Assembly: GCA_009599575.1 (NCBI GenBank)
Contig: VWND01000001.1
Span: forward strand, 868,001 to 932,000
Reading direction: 5' to 3'
DNA length: 64,000 bases
Origin: Blumeriella jaapii
Taxonomy: Eukaryota; Ascomycota; Leotiomycetes; Helotiales; Drepanopezizaceae
Numbering within the stretch: the first letter of the stretch is position 1; every line of letters starts with the position of its first letter. Both the position numbers and the translations under genes were made by a program. This document shows, in pieces, positions 22,397-33,098 of this stretch. The notes beneath the pieces were generated by a model. It saw only the letters and a program-made list of their open reading frames with translations, did not search any database and was not told the origin of the DNA.

Positions 22397-22587
22397 CCCC
22401 TCGGCTCGGCTCAGCGCAAGCGAAAGAAAACAAGTTTGCGTGACGGTGATTGAGACTCATATCTCGACATCTTTCCAGGCTCCTTTTCTCCTACATCTCT
22501 TCATCCCAACCCCAATCCAAATCACGCATCTTCTTCAACCCAACCCGTCCTCTCCAATCCAACATCCCCACCACACGCACCCTCACC

Positions 22588-22980
22588 ATGCCTCTCGTCG
22601 TCCCCGGCATCACCTCCAACAGCGAGGAGAACAACAAGACCAACGAGTGGATGAACAAGCTGGCCGGCAAGAAGATTGGCGAGATGAGCGACGCGACGGT
22701 TCGTGCTTGTTTTCCCCTCCCCCCTCTCCATACGGAATAGGGAGTCTTTCAATCGGCTCGGGACTGATATGCGTGTTTATCTCTATCTAGACGTTCGCGA
22801 GAACCGAGCTTCCGGGGAAGACGAGAGTCATTGCGCCGGGAGACGTTGTGACTACGGACCACAACCCGGAGAGGTGAGTTTGGACCGCTGGCAATCTACG
22901 ACAGCACGAGGACTGATAGGGGTAGATTGAACGTGTATTTGAGCGAGGACGGTACGGTCTCGCATGTGGATCACAAGTAG
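22588..22980 (+). CDS. Peptidase inhibitor I78 family-like protein
   Basis: Three exons, 22588-22698, 22791-22873 and 22926-22980, give 82 aa. Introns are 92 nt (GTTCGT..CTAG) and 52 nt (GTGAGT..GTAG). The product starts MPLVVPGITSNSEENNKT and has the family hallmarks: a Trp near residue 21, LAGKKIGE, then LPGKTRVIAPGDVVTTD, the PERLNV motif across the second splice, and a C-terminal EDGTVSHVD. In known I78 proteins this compact fold inhibits serine peptidases. There is no signal peptide, so this copy is probably cytosolic and its target would be an internal protease. tma20 follows 400 bp downstream on the same strand. Family assignment rests on motif recognition only. Confidence 0.85.
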
Positions 22981-23224
22981 AGAGGGGGGTTGGCTAGCAG
23001 GGTGGTATAGTGGTCTGGTGGTGGTGTTATGGTGGAGAGTGTACGATGAAGCCGAGAAGACGACGTTTTGACGAATGCAACGATGCATGATTGGGATCTG
23101 TTCTGGTCGATGTGATCTAGTAGATTTCTTCCCACCTGTGCAGGGCCAACTGTATCTGCATCTTCCTTCATCTTCCCCTCGACTCGTCGTCCCTTTTGAT
23201 GTCACGACCCCTCGCCCTTGCCAT

Positions 23225-23230
23225 CACGTG
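23225..23230. promoter_or_regulatory. CACGTG element upstream of tma20
   Basis: A single CACGTG (context CCATCACGTGACC) lies about 155 bp upstream of the tma20 start, the same core found upstream of the preceding gene. A function is inferred only. Confidence 0.35.
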
Positions 23231-23380
23231 ACCGAAACCCCGCCATCCACGCCGCGCTAACTGCGGGGCGATCAACACGATCGAATTCGACTTCGACTGC
23301 GACTTCAAACTTTCCCATCTGCATCTCGAATATCCATCTCCTTTCCTGCCGACCTCACCATTCCCCAACCAACATTCAAG

Positions 23381-24159
23381 ATGTTCAAGAAAGAGTACGT
23401 ACTCCCCATACCCTCCCGAGACCACCATTTCCTCGTGCGTTGAACATCTGCTAATCCCCCTTCCAGCCTGACCCCCGGCTCCAAGTCCAAAGTCAAGTCC
23501 TCCGTCCAGCGCGCCATCCGCACCCAACTCGTCCAGACTTACCCGCTCCTCGCACCGCACATCGACGAGATAGTCCCCAAGAAGGGGCAGCTCGACGCCA
23601 TGAAGATGTAGCTTTCCCCTCTGTTCTCTCATCCCTCAGTTCCCCTCCCTTTCCATCCCCCGCCCCGGTCGACTCCACGCCCTGGACATGGATTGACCAC
23701 CAATCCAGCCCCGACAGAGTGACGCTCTACCTCATCGGCAGCACGCCCCTCTTCTTCCAACACATGACCGATGCGCTCCTCCCGCACTTGCGCCTCGTGC
23801 ACCGCTTCCCGACCTGCTTCCCCTCGATCCGCATCGACCGCGGCGCCATCCGCTTTGTGCTGTCGGGCGCAACCCTCATGGCCCCCGGCCTGACTTCCGC
23901 GGGGGGGCGGCTCCCGAGCGGCGACGCATCCGAGATGGGCGCCTACGGCGAGACAAAAGGCCCTGGGCAGGGCTGGTACGGTGGGCGCGAGCTGGACAAG
24001 GGCGAGCCGGTCGTGGTGTGTGCAGAGGGCAAACAAGAGGCGTGTGCGGTGGGCTTGCTGTGCATGAGTACGAAGGAGTGTAAGGAGAAGGGGAAGGGGC
24101 CGGTGGTAGAGGAGGGGCATTATTTGGGGGATGGGCTGTGGAGGTTGGGGACGGATTGA
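23381..24159 (+). CDS. tma20: Translation machinery-associated protein 20 (MCT-1/Tma20 family)
   Basis: Three exons, 23381-23394, 23467-23607 and 23709-24159, give 201 aa. The first exon codes only MFKKD-type residues before a 72-nt intron (GTACGT..TTCCAG). The second intron is 101 nt. An N-terminal MCT-1 domain (VKSSVQRAIRTQLVQTYPLL; IDEIVPKKGQL) is followed by a PUA domain: VTLYLIGSTPLFFQH, FPSIRIDRGAIRFVLSGATL, MAPGLTSAGG, EGKQEACAVGLLCMSTKE, and the closing GHYLGDGLWRLGTD. Family members act with Tma22/DENR in recycling post-termination 40S subunits and reinitiation. A loop of about 25 residues rich in Gly (after GLTSAGGRLP to GGRELDKGEP) is longer than in yeast Tma20. Confidence 0.92.
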
Positions 24160-25278
24160 GGGGGGGATTGGGGTTGGACGGGTTGGGGTGGGACGGAACA
24201 GTATATGCAAGTTGAATCTGGAACCGGTAGTTCTGGAGGGAGAGAGTGAGCTCGCGATCCGTCTCTCTGTTGTAGGCTGCGAAGTCTTTCCACCAGGGGC
24301 CTTGCGTTTAGCCAATCTCGTATGGAACAAGACCAGTGTTACACTTACACGTTTGCAGATTTTCGCGAAATCAGAAAGCGCAAGAGACTCAGGCGACCTT
24401 GCCTCTCTAAGCAAATCTGTGATGGATAAACCACTGGTAATGAAAAAGGATTGACAGGTGCTAATCGCACGCGAAGAAAGCAGCGCGAGTCACCCCCCAA
24501 GCAGGCGTGACAAGCCGGACGCACACCTGAATCCCAGCTCGGCGGCGAGTTTTCCTTCCTCTCTTCTGGAAACACGAGACAATCGCTGTCAATCCTTTTC
24601 CCGCTGTCCATTGATGCCACCTTTCCCGTGCATGTCACTCGAAAGCCGGGAGGGATGCAAGCCATGCAGACACAGAAATACAACAATCCGCGAACACGCC
24701 CGAGCAACAAACCACCCACCACTCACTCCTACTATCTCCCCGCCCCCGCCCCCGAGAAAAGCCTCCGGCTCTAAATCCAGGACAGGCGCCATTCCCCAAC
24801 CGCGGAACGAGCAGGGAGGATGGGATGATAGCTGTCGATGCATCGACTTCGCGACCCACCTCCGAACGAAGGGCGGGCGTCCGAAGAGCTTATATACTGT
24901 ACAGTACCGTACTGTATCTGTACGTCTCAAAAGCAGGCCCCTCCCTCTAAGCGAGCCAGTACACAGTACAGTACAGTACAGTACCTACCACGCTCGGAAA
25001 AGAGGGGCAAGCGTGACCAGGCTCGCTAACAGAGTCCTTCCCCCCCCCTTCTATAAAAAGCCTACATCGCCCAACGACAGACCCTACAAAACGTAGACTG
25101 CTTGCTAAGATCGAAAGCAGCTCGATCAGAGTAAGCTGTGTACGGCCACGCGAAGCGACCAAAAACAGCGGAGCAATCACCATCATGCACACTTTGCATA
25201 ACGGGTGCTTCTCTATTTTGGGAGGCCGCAAGCCTATTTTCTCATTCAGTTCTTGGACTCGGGCTCTTCTGGACTCTG

Positions 25279-25534
25279 TTTTCCTTTCCTTTCCTTTCCT
25301 TTCCTTTTCCTTTCCTTTCCTTTCCTTTTCCTTTCCTTTTTCCTTTCCTTTCCTTTCCTTTCCTTTCCTTTCCTTTCCTTTTTCCTTTCCTTTTCCTTTC
25401 CTTTCCTTTTTTTCCTTTTCCTTTCCTTTTTCCTTTCCTTTCCTTTCCTTTCCCTTTCCCTTTCCTTTTCCTTTCCTTTCCTTTCCTTTTCCTTTCCTTT
25501 CCTTTCCTTTCCTTTTCTTTTCTCTTTCTTTCTC
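25279..25534. repeat. (CCTTT)n polypyrimidine tract, 256 nt
   Basis: From 25279 to 25534 there is not one purine on the + strand. The dominant unit is CCTTT with occasional extra T or C. All reading frames of both strands stay open across most of it, so no coding inference is valid. Such tracts can form triplex DNA and block polymerases. Confidence 0.97.
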
Positions 25535-25830
25535 GGGCCTAGTAGCTATACCACACCGCGTCCACAGGCGTTTGACCAACCACACACTATACTCGTGGCT
25601 AGTGCCGTACGCACAATCCCTGGGTTTAACCCATCGGGCTTTACGCTCATACGGTACTTTCACTGACGGACCATCGCACAAGGCGGCGGAGGGCGTAACT
25701 GACAGCAGCAGTGGCTGTGATGACACGAATCGCTTTCGGGGTCGTACTTTGTATATATATAATTCCTTAGCTTAGCACGGCTCCGTAGCCCCTGGGAGGT
25801 CCTAGGAAGGCAGCCAGCCTATCGGCTTGC

Positions 25831-25954
25831 ACTCCGCTAGATGTAAATCAATACTACTATTACTACTACTACTACTACTACTACTACTATTACTACTACC
25901 ATTACTACTACTACTACTGCTGCTACTACTACTCCGCTAGATGTAAATCAATAC
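25831..25954. repeat. ACT trinucleotide array with 24-bp flank repeated at 100 bp
   Basis: The 24-nt non-repetitive sequence starting ACTCCGCTAGATG occurs identically at 25831-25854 and 25931-25954. Each copy is followed by ACT/ACC trinucleotides. The offset is exactly 100 bp, so flank plus array was duplicated as one unit. Confidence 0.95.
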
Positions 25955-26382
25955 CACCACTACTACTGCTATAACTACTATCACAAACCCTACAAAAGCA
26001 AGCGAGCTTCGTTCAACCCTCCCCCCCCGCCCACCCCCTTCCCAAAAGAAAAAGAAGAAAAGGACGATAACAACAGCTCCGCCTTCACGCCAACTGCCCT
26101 CCCTCCCTCCCTCCCTCCCCTCCGTCCGCCTAGCTCGCCGCGTAAAGAGAAGGCTCGGGACACTCACCCACGCACTCACCCACCCACCCATCCACGCACT
26201 CGACCCTCTGCACGTGACCAGCCACCAAAGCCGCCGGTGACAGCGACAAAGCGACAAAGCGACGAAGGAAGGAACGAACGAACGAATACACGACAGCGGG
26301 ACACGGAAAATCCGGGTTGGGGGGAGTGGCCCATTCCCCCCCTCTTTCTATAAATTGACTTTGTTTTTGAGTTTTTTTTAAG

Positions 26383-26384
<2 letters not shown>

Positions 26385-26414
<30 letters not shown>
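26385..26414. repeat. Poly-A run of 30 nt
   Basis: 30 consecutive A follow a T-rich stretch (26363-26380). It could be the 3' end of a retroposed transcript, but no target-site duplication or coding relic is visible next to it. Confidence 0.85.
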
Positions 26415-26417
<3 letters not shown>

Positions 26418-26791
26418 AACGTGTGTACCTACAGTACTTCATCTGGTGAGGAAGATTGGGGGGGGAGAGAGAGAGAGAGGGAGAGGGAGAGGGGGAGAGA
26501 AAAGAGAGAAAGAAAAAAAAAAAAAGAAGAAAAGACACTGCGTTTATTGTACTTGGAAACCGCTAGGCGTGGCCTGGGTTTGCTTTGCGCCGATGGACAA
26601 TCCATGCGGTGGACTGTTTTATTTTTGTGTGTAGTGTGTTGGTACCTACATCCGCCCCCTACCCCTCTCCCGCGATCAATCCATTCGTAACTTCATGGCT
26701 GGCTCATCTTATGTCTCTCATCATACGTGGCCGTGCTTGCTCTGCCTATCAATCCGTCCCAATCCCACCCCAACCCGCTCCAACAGCCAAC

Positions 26792-27997
26792 TCACTGTCC
26801 GCCTCTGCCCGCGCCGCGTCCAGCTCCACCCGCGCCGGCACCGCCTGAGCCACCACCCATCATGTTGCGAGCCCTGCGTACCGGTCCGTTAGCTTCGGAT
26901 CGCATGCGACGCATCACAGATCCCCCCCCTCCCTAAATTCTGCCTTTCACAATGACGGGGAAAAGAGAAGAGTGAAAGATCAAAACTCACATCTCAGCAA
27001 TGCTCGGATCCTGCATCAAGCTCGCCAAGTCCGGCATGCCACCCCCTCCCCCTCTGCCCCCACCGGAACCACCACTACCACCAGCGCCGCCCCCAAACTG
27101 ACTAGCCATGTCCCTAATGCTCGGGTTGTTCATCAGGCTCTCCATCATGCCCGGATTGCTCATCAGCTTCTGCGCCATGCCTGCAAACATCGGGTTGCTC
27201 ATGATGGAACTCAGATCCGGCATGCCGCCTCCCGCGCCACCACCACCGCCAAACATGCCCGCCAGCGCCGACAGATCCGGCATGCCACCTGCACCTGCTC
27301 CTCCCGCTCCACGTGCCGCGACCTCATCCTCGGAGTCGACGTCGCCCGCCTCCAGCTCCGCCACGCGCTGCCTGGCTGTCTCGAAGCCCTTCTTCATGGC
27401 CTCGCTGCCGCCGGAGCCCTCCTCCTCGATGCCGCGCGCGTACGCCTCCATGCTGCCCTTGGCATCGCCAAGCGCAAACCGCGCCAGCCCCAGCCGGCTC
27501 CACGCCTTCGTGTACTTCGGGTCGGCAGCAACGGCGGCCTCGGCGTCGGCGCGCGCGCTCTCGTGGTCTCGCGATGCCGAGTAGGCAGCCGCGCGGTTGG
27601 ACAGGAAGATCGGGTTGCCGGGGAGCAGGGCAAGCGCCTGGCCGTACAGCTCGATAGCCTTGGGGTAGTCCTTCTGGGCCATGGCGGCGTTGCCCTGGCT
27701 CTTGAGCGACTCGGCCTCCTTCTTTTGTGCTTCGGTGGGTTCCTTGGTGGGGGAGGTCGATGGGGCCGAGGGGGAGGGAGCCTTGGACTTCAGCTTCTCG
27801 TAGACGGAGTAGATCTGGAGGAGGGTTTGGGAGTCTTTGGGAGTGGCATCGGTAGGATCGACTTTGAATGACTCGGCGATGCATGATTGGGCTACCTCAA
27901 CAGACTCGCGGTCTTCATCTGTGAGGGTGCCGTCGGTAAGGGAGGTGTTGAGGAAGTCGATGATCGAGAGCGCAAGGCGCTGTTTTGTAGTTGCCAT
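26792..27997 (-). CDS. sgt2: Small glutamine-rich TPR co-chaperone Sgt2
   Basis: Exon 1 is 26991-27997 and exon 2 is 26792-26873, with a 117-nt intron (GTGAGT..CGCAG); 362 aa. The intron is needed: the first frame stops just after IAEM, whereas the spliced product continues ARNMMGGG and a Gly/Ala/Arg tail. Residues about 5-50 are the Sgt2 dimerisation domain (RLALSIIDFLNTSLTDG) that binds Get4/5. Residues about 97-210 hold three TPRs (AESLKSQGNAAMAQKDYPKA; NPIFLSNRAAAYSASRDHES; TKAWSRLGLARFALGDAKG) for Hsp70/Hsp90 tails. The C-terminal Met/Asn-Pro-rich region (SNPMFAGMAQKLMSNPG; NNPSIRDMASQ) captures tail-anchored membrane segments. Glycine and methionine replace the glutamine-rich stretch of yeast. 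It acts in the cytosol upstream of the GET pathway. Confidence 0.93.
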
Positions 27998-28669
27998 CGT
28001 GGTTGTAGTAGGCTGCAGAAATGATGCGTATCAGCAAGTCGTCTAGATGTCGTGGTGGGATGTCGTCCAGAAGGGATGAATGTAAAGAAAGCGTTGATGG
28101 TGGGGTGCACTAGCGCTGACCTAGCGTCTTGTCTTTGATTGGTCCGATGTTTTGCGACCTGGAGCCTACCTCCTGCAGTGCTGTACCTATAGGTACCTAT
28201 CTGGCCATTGTCTTCTCATTAAAGGTCACTGACAACAATGACCTCGATAGACTCGAACATTCAACACGAACTCTGATGATAGAAGAGTTTATGTGTGCAT
28301 TGTTCCGTGGCTACATCTGTACTTTTGCCTTCGCGATTACAATGCTCCAGACCGCAAGCAATGCCCCTTGCTCCCATATGATACTTCTTCTACCTCCAAT
28401 CCCTTATTGATACATATCACGACAGTCCGAATATCCCATGCTTTTACCTCTCGATTTCGACCTAGTGAAATAAAACAAATAACGTGAGTCAACAGGCTAG
28501 TGGTGCAGATGTGTGAATGCAAGCAAAGTTCATTTGCGGATGAAGGATGAAGTCATGGCACTGCTGGTGAAAGCAAATCCGAGTTGAAATTAAGGGCAGG
28601 GTTGTGTCGCAATGATGATGATGTGGAGCACGAGCCCAGAGCATATCCGCAGAGAAGAAGTGAGTGCGC
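27998..28669. other. Intergenic, no gene recognised
   Basis: It is upstream of sgt2 and downstream of the hmt1 tail exons. It contains a palindromic ACCTATAGGTACCTAT motif at about 28184-28199. No gene is recognised. Confidence 0.6.
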
Positions 28670-29530
28670 TCAAATGGTCGAGTTCCCCTGGGTTGAAGGC
28701 ATGGCAAAGGTCACCTTGGGGACTTTCGTCGTTGACAATGCGCCTTCCGCTGGAGATGAGAGAGGCGGAGCAGGGTGGGAATGTCCAATGTCTTCGTTAG
28801 AAGTCACAGAAGAAGCGGGGTTCGATCCGCTTGCAGAGGCAAGAGTGCCGGTACGGTTCCTGAGTCTCCAATGTCGGTTGCGTCGATGACGAGGGTTTCG
28901 GGTGGATTGCTGCGAAGGGGGGTCACTTGGAGCAGACACTCGACGACGTTGCTATCCCCTGTTAGAATCAAGCAGGACCGTAGCCAAAGGACATACCGCT
29001 GCCGCAGTTTGCTGCAACAAAGGCTGTCCTTCGCCCGAACCGGCCAGGTCCGAATCCTGCTGACCATCCAGGGTGGTGGTGTTCAATCGAGAGGTGGCCT
29101 GAGAGCCTGGCTCGCTCTTCGCATGCTGTCGACGATCGGTACGAGCACGTTTTGCCAACGGAGTCTCTACTGGCTCGACATCTTCGGCATCGTTGGAATT
29201 GACCGCTGGCTGGGGATCATCGGCCACTGAGTCGTTTCCATCTTGCAAACGTCAGCCTAGTCAGCTAAAAGCACAAGTGAGGTCCTTACCCATGCCACCA
29301 TATCTCGCGGCTCTCTTTCCACTTCCTCGTCAGACTGGCTACCTTCTTTTCTTCCTTCTTCACTACCCTATCCAGCTTCTTCACGTCCTTCTCTAGCGAT
29401 TTCTGTGCCTTGAAAGCTTCCCTGAAACCGGCCTTGGAAATAGGAGTTGGGGACAGAGGGTTGCTAAAGTTTGGAATGAATTCAGGCGCTTCGGGTTTCA
29501 ATGTGGAGCCCTTTGGCTTGTTAGAGACCG
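28670..29530 (-). CDS. Probable C-terminal tail exons of the hmt1-like gene, or a separate small gene
   Basis: After the strong splice donor at 29719 (GAG|GTAAGT) the next protein-like segment follows an acceptor TATATTCCAG near 29531. It reads SNKPKGSTLKPEAPEFIPN, then a charged helix (AFKAQKSLEKDVKKLDRVVK), and stops at 29286. A further exon begins near 29237 (DGNDSVADDPQPAVN) and can splice from GCG|GTATGT at about 28999 to CGCAG|CAATCC at about 28920, ending at 28670 (TQGNSTI). The phases of the first two joins do not match, being off by one base, so an indel or an unrecognised exon is needed. TLKPEAPEFIP is a PAM2-like motif; tails of this sort follow the ABC domain in some fungal Hmt1 proteins. 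Exon structure is uncertain. Confidence 0.45.
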
Positions 29531-29719
29531 CTGGAATATAAACAAAGAGAAGAGCACGAAAAAACAATCACATTTTGCAGAGGAGTTGACTTCCACATTG
29601 TGGCGGTCGATTTCAAAGCATTTCGCATTGTGCGGGGGATAGATTGTACATGTATATCTTTAGCAGGCTTGCTCTCCAATCCTTTTCAGGAACGCGGTGA
29701 TGGCCAATCAAGCACTTAC

Positions 29720-32700
29720 CTCGCGCTTGTGACTTGTCTCTGCCTCAGACTTCTTCTTGGCCTCTGGTTTCGCTCCGTTGGCTGAGCCCTTCGGGTCATC
29801 ATTCTCGGCATCATTGTGGCCATGCTGGGTTGTCTTCAATGCCTTGGCCAGTTCAGCCTTCTGTCGACTCGGGGTAAGATCGTTGATGATGGCGTTATCG
29901 AGCTTTTTGGGACTTCGAGATCTGGCACGCTCGCTGATTGGCTTGAAGAAGATCTGCTTTGACCATAGGTCGTGATACTTTCCTTTCGAGTGGATCAGAT
30001 CGTCATGAGAACCCTGTTCGACGATCTTGCCGTTCATGACGACCAGGATGTGATCGGCTTTCATGATGGTGGAGAGGCGATGGCTATCAGAAGTCAGGAG
30101 TCAGCGAGTTTGGAAAGCAACAGATCCTTGATACGTACGCAACGATGAAAGTGGTTCGGTCATGGCACAGGGTCTTGAAGCCTTCCTGTATTAGTTGTTC
30201 AGTCTCGGTGTCAACGGCGCTAGTAGCTTCGTCGAGCAAGATAATCTCGGGTTGCTTAAGAATAGCTCGAGCAATAGCTACCCGTTGCTTTTCGCCTCCA
30301 GAGAGCTTGCTAGTAGGGTTCAGTCCTGACTTCCCGCGAAAGGGGAAGGAAGAGAAGACTTACACGCCGCGAGTTCCAACCTTGGAGTTGTAGCCATCGG
30401 GAAAGGTCAAGATCTTTTCGTGGACAGCGGCTGCCTTGCAGGCCTCATGAACCTCCTCATCGGTCGCGGAAAGTCTTGCGTAGCGGATGTTGTTCATGAT
30501 GGTGTCGTCAAATAGCATTGGATCTTGCGGCACAACGCCAATCTTTCCTCGAAGACTAGAACAAGAGTTAGCCGGGATGATAGTGGCCTACGTGGTGGCA
30601 CTCATACCTGTCAAGAGTAACGTGGCGAATGTCTTGATCGTCAATTGAGATGGTTCCGGATTTGACCTCGTAAAATCGATCGATCAACTTGAGGATAGTC
30701 GACTTTCCACCACCAGTCTCCCCGACGAGAGCCACAGTCTTGCCAGAAGGAACCACGAAGGTAACGTTGGTCAAGGTTGGCTTGCGTTCGTCGTAAGCAA
30801 ACGATACATTCTCAAATTTGACCACGCCCTTCCCAAGCTTCAGAGTCTTGGCATCTGGCATGTCAACAATGGTTGGCTTGGTTTGGAACAATTCCAGCAA
30901 ACGCTCAGCATCCATGAGAGCATAAGAGATCTGCTTATACATGGTGCTGAAGAACGTTAAGGGGCCTGCGTGTTGTTAGCATCGCACAGAATTTGCATGT
31001 TAAAGCAACCCACTTTGCAGCTGGCCCCAGTATATGATCAACGTGGTGAACTTTCCGACCGATTGACCCTGGTAGGCACACTGGTATACACCAAGCCAGA
31101 GAGCGCCAAGCAGCCCAATGAGCTGAATGGCGGATTGGCAGGCACCGATGGCTTGAGAAGACATTTCATAGTGTCCTCTAGACTTCATGTGGTCCTTGAC
31201 AGCTACAGAAATTAGTTTGAAGTTTGCGGAGTAAGAATGGAGGCCTCCTACCACCAGAATATCGACGTTGCTCGTATGGAATCATGTTGAAGAGCTACCT
31301 CCATGTTAGCCCGGATGTTGCGAGACTTCGGACAACTCGATACATACACTCGCCGTATTCCATCCATCCAACGACTGTTGTCCGACGGAATACTCTTTCC
31401 GATAGATCGTGATGTAGTCTCGCCGAATGTCCGCTCTTCGAGAGTACAGCTTGGTTGTGATGTAGAGATACGATGCCACCGTGGAGACCATGATGAGACC
31501 CATGTACGGACCAAACAAAACCCACAGGTAGGCAAAAGCGACAGCAAGGTCGATGAACATCGGGACAACTTGAAAGCAGACGATGTCTAGTAGTTCCGTA
31601 ACGGATCGGCCTCCGTGAACGGCTTGGGTAAGTTCCGAGCTGGACTTGCTGTCGTGGAAGTCGGAAGACAGACTCATTAGGTGAGCGTGAGAGGCAGTAC
31701 TCAATGCATCGTACGAGTACTGTTCCAGTGGCATCCAAAGCCACTTTCTAAGCCAGCCGATACCAGCTCCACCACTGACCAGTCGAAGGATCGCGTAGAT
31801 GGCAACGGGAAGCCAGATTCTGGAAGTGTGGTCTGAGGAAAGTTAGCAAAATAGCAAGCCTTTGAGGCGGCCGGTACCCACCCCCGCTAGTGTACTTGGT
31901 CAAGCTGTCAATCATGATCCCCATCTGATTCGGGACTAGTACGTTGAAAGCGTTGGTCGCCAGGAGACAGAGCCCTACGAGCACAGCTCTGAACTGCAGG
32001 ACTCGATTTTGGTAGGGCCAGAGGTAAGGGAAGAAGATCTGCAAAGCGTGAGCATCTTACAAGCAGCAAGGGGGGTCTCCAACTGACCGTGAAGCCCTTC
32101 GCGTAGGTGAACCAGTTGCCGTCCTTTTCCAAGCGCTTGTCAATCTTTTCCTGTGCTTGTCGTTGTCTCTGAAGCCAGCTATCTTCAGCTTCGTTGTCGT
32201 CGTCCGCGGTATCCGATTCCTCGGATTCCCGGGAATCGTTCTCGTTGGTCCCGTAGCCGTTGCCCACCGCGGCAGTCTTTTTCGCTGCCTTTTGGCTCGA
32301 TTTCTTTCCCAGCAGAGACTGGTGCTCTACGTCGCTCTCCTCGTACCGCTTCTTGTCGTTGCGAAGCCCGAAGTAGGTCGAGGGCAGGACGATGAAGCAG
32401 CAGGTTCGCAAGGCCTGGATAACCAGAATTGCGTAATCGAAGGCTTGTGAAGGAGGGCTGCAGATATTTGGGGCGAGAATCAGGAACATCTCTACCACAA
32501 TGCCGAAGAGCCAGGTGCCGTAGTAGGGGTACCACACGGGGAACTTGCTGTCGGTCAAGGCGAGACATTGGATCCCGAAAGCAATGGTGGAGGACATGAG
32601 ATAGATCTGTACGACGCTTAGCCCTGGTCGCGAGCGCATGTTGACCCAGCATCACCTACCACATGGTGCTGATGGGGGTATTTGCCCTGCATGAAGATGC

Positions 32701-33064
32701 GCAGGACGAGAAAGAAGGCCTCCAGAAGCTACCGAGCCAGGTCAGTCCACGCCCGGCCTTCCTCGCACGGGGGAGGCGCTTACGTAGGCGATGGTGACCC
32801 CGAACAACAAGCCCAGCATGACATCGCGGCGGACCTGTTGATCGCGGACTCGCAGCTTGCGGGTCTGCAAGGTGCACACCGTGACGGCGAGGGCGACGAG
32901 GAAGTAGAGACCGACGAGAGCGGGATAGCCGTAGTGGACCGCCTTGATGGCGGTCCTCAGCTGTCGATTGTCAGCACGGGAAGCCAGGCCACGGGGAGCG
33001 CTGTGTGTTGCGGACAAGCAAGGCAAAGGCGCGTTCTCACCTGGTCCGGCATCGAGGACGCCAT
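29720..33064 (-). CDS. hmt1: Vacuolar ABC half-transporter, Hmt1/ABCB6 type
   Basis: Twelve exons in phase (33041-33064, 32784-32960, 32660-32728, 32088-32606, 31882-32038, 31348-31832, 31252-31294, 31014-31202, 30608-30965, 30364-30555, 30139-30309, 29720-30083) give 916 aa before the uncertain tail. An in-frame ATG at 33076 is an alternative start. Residues 1-260 are a multi-helix TMD0 ending in a charged linker. Residues about 264-560 are the ABC membrane domain ([50 protein letters not shown]). The nucleotide-binding domain has Walker [10 protein letters not shown] (636-644), Q-loop VVPQDP, signature LSGGEKQ (740-746), Walker B IILLDE (760-765) and switch His796. The fission yeast homologue moves phytochelatin or glutathione conjugates into the vacuole. 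Exon 7 is only 43 nt. Confidence 0.93.
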
Positions 33065-33076
33065 GGTGGTCAACAT

Positions 33077-33098
33077 GGGGGGGGGGGGGGGGGGGGGG
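33077..33098. repeat. Poly-G run of 22 nt at the hmt1 start
   Basis: 22 consecutive G on the + strand (C on the hmt1 sense strand) end exactly at the upstream candidate ATG at 33076, so the run sits in the hmt1 5'UTR 12 bases before the second ATG. Confidence 0.93.

Larger units (their letters stand above)
21294..22587. other. Divergent intergenic region
   Basis: It lies between the minus-strand Cys-rich membrane protein and the plus-strand I78-type gene. No gene is recognised. The right end carries the CACGTG pair and the CACCTG repeat listed separately, and a CT/CCA-rich leader just before 22588. Confidence 0.6.
24160..26791. other. Repeat-rich intergenic region
   Basis: No gene is recognised in 2.6 kb. 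It contains GTAC-type palindromes (24895-24990), a 256-nt pyrimidine tract, an ACT array with duplicated flanks, a 30-nt poly-A and a GA-rich run (26461-26525). The long open frames here (Lys-Gly-Lys-Glu or Phe-Leu-Ser-Phe repeats) are produced by the CCTTT repeat. Confidence 0.8.

Noticed and set aside
25290..25700. Long open frames on both strands (Phe-Leu-Ser-Phe and Lys-Gly-Lys-Glu repeats)
   Set aside because: They are produced by the CCTTT repeat, which has no stop codon in any frame.
28810..28830. Second GGTTCGATCC motif resembling a tRNA T arm
   Set aside because: It lies in a putative coding exon and the stem does not pair as in a tRNA.
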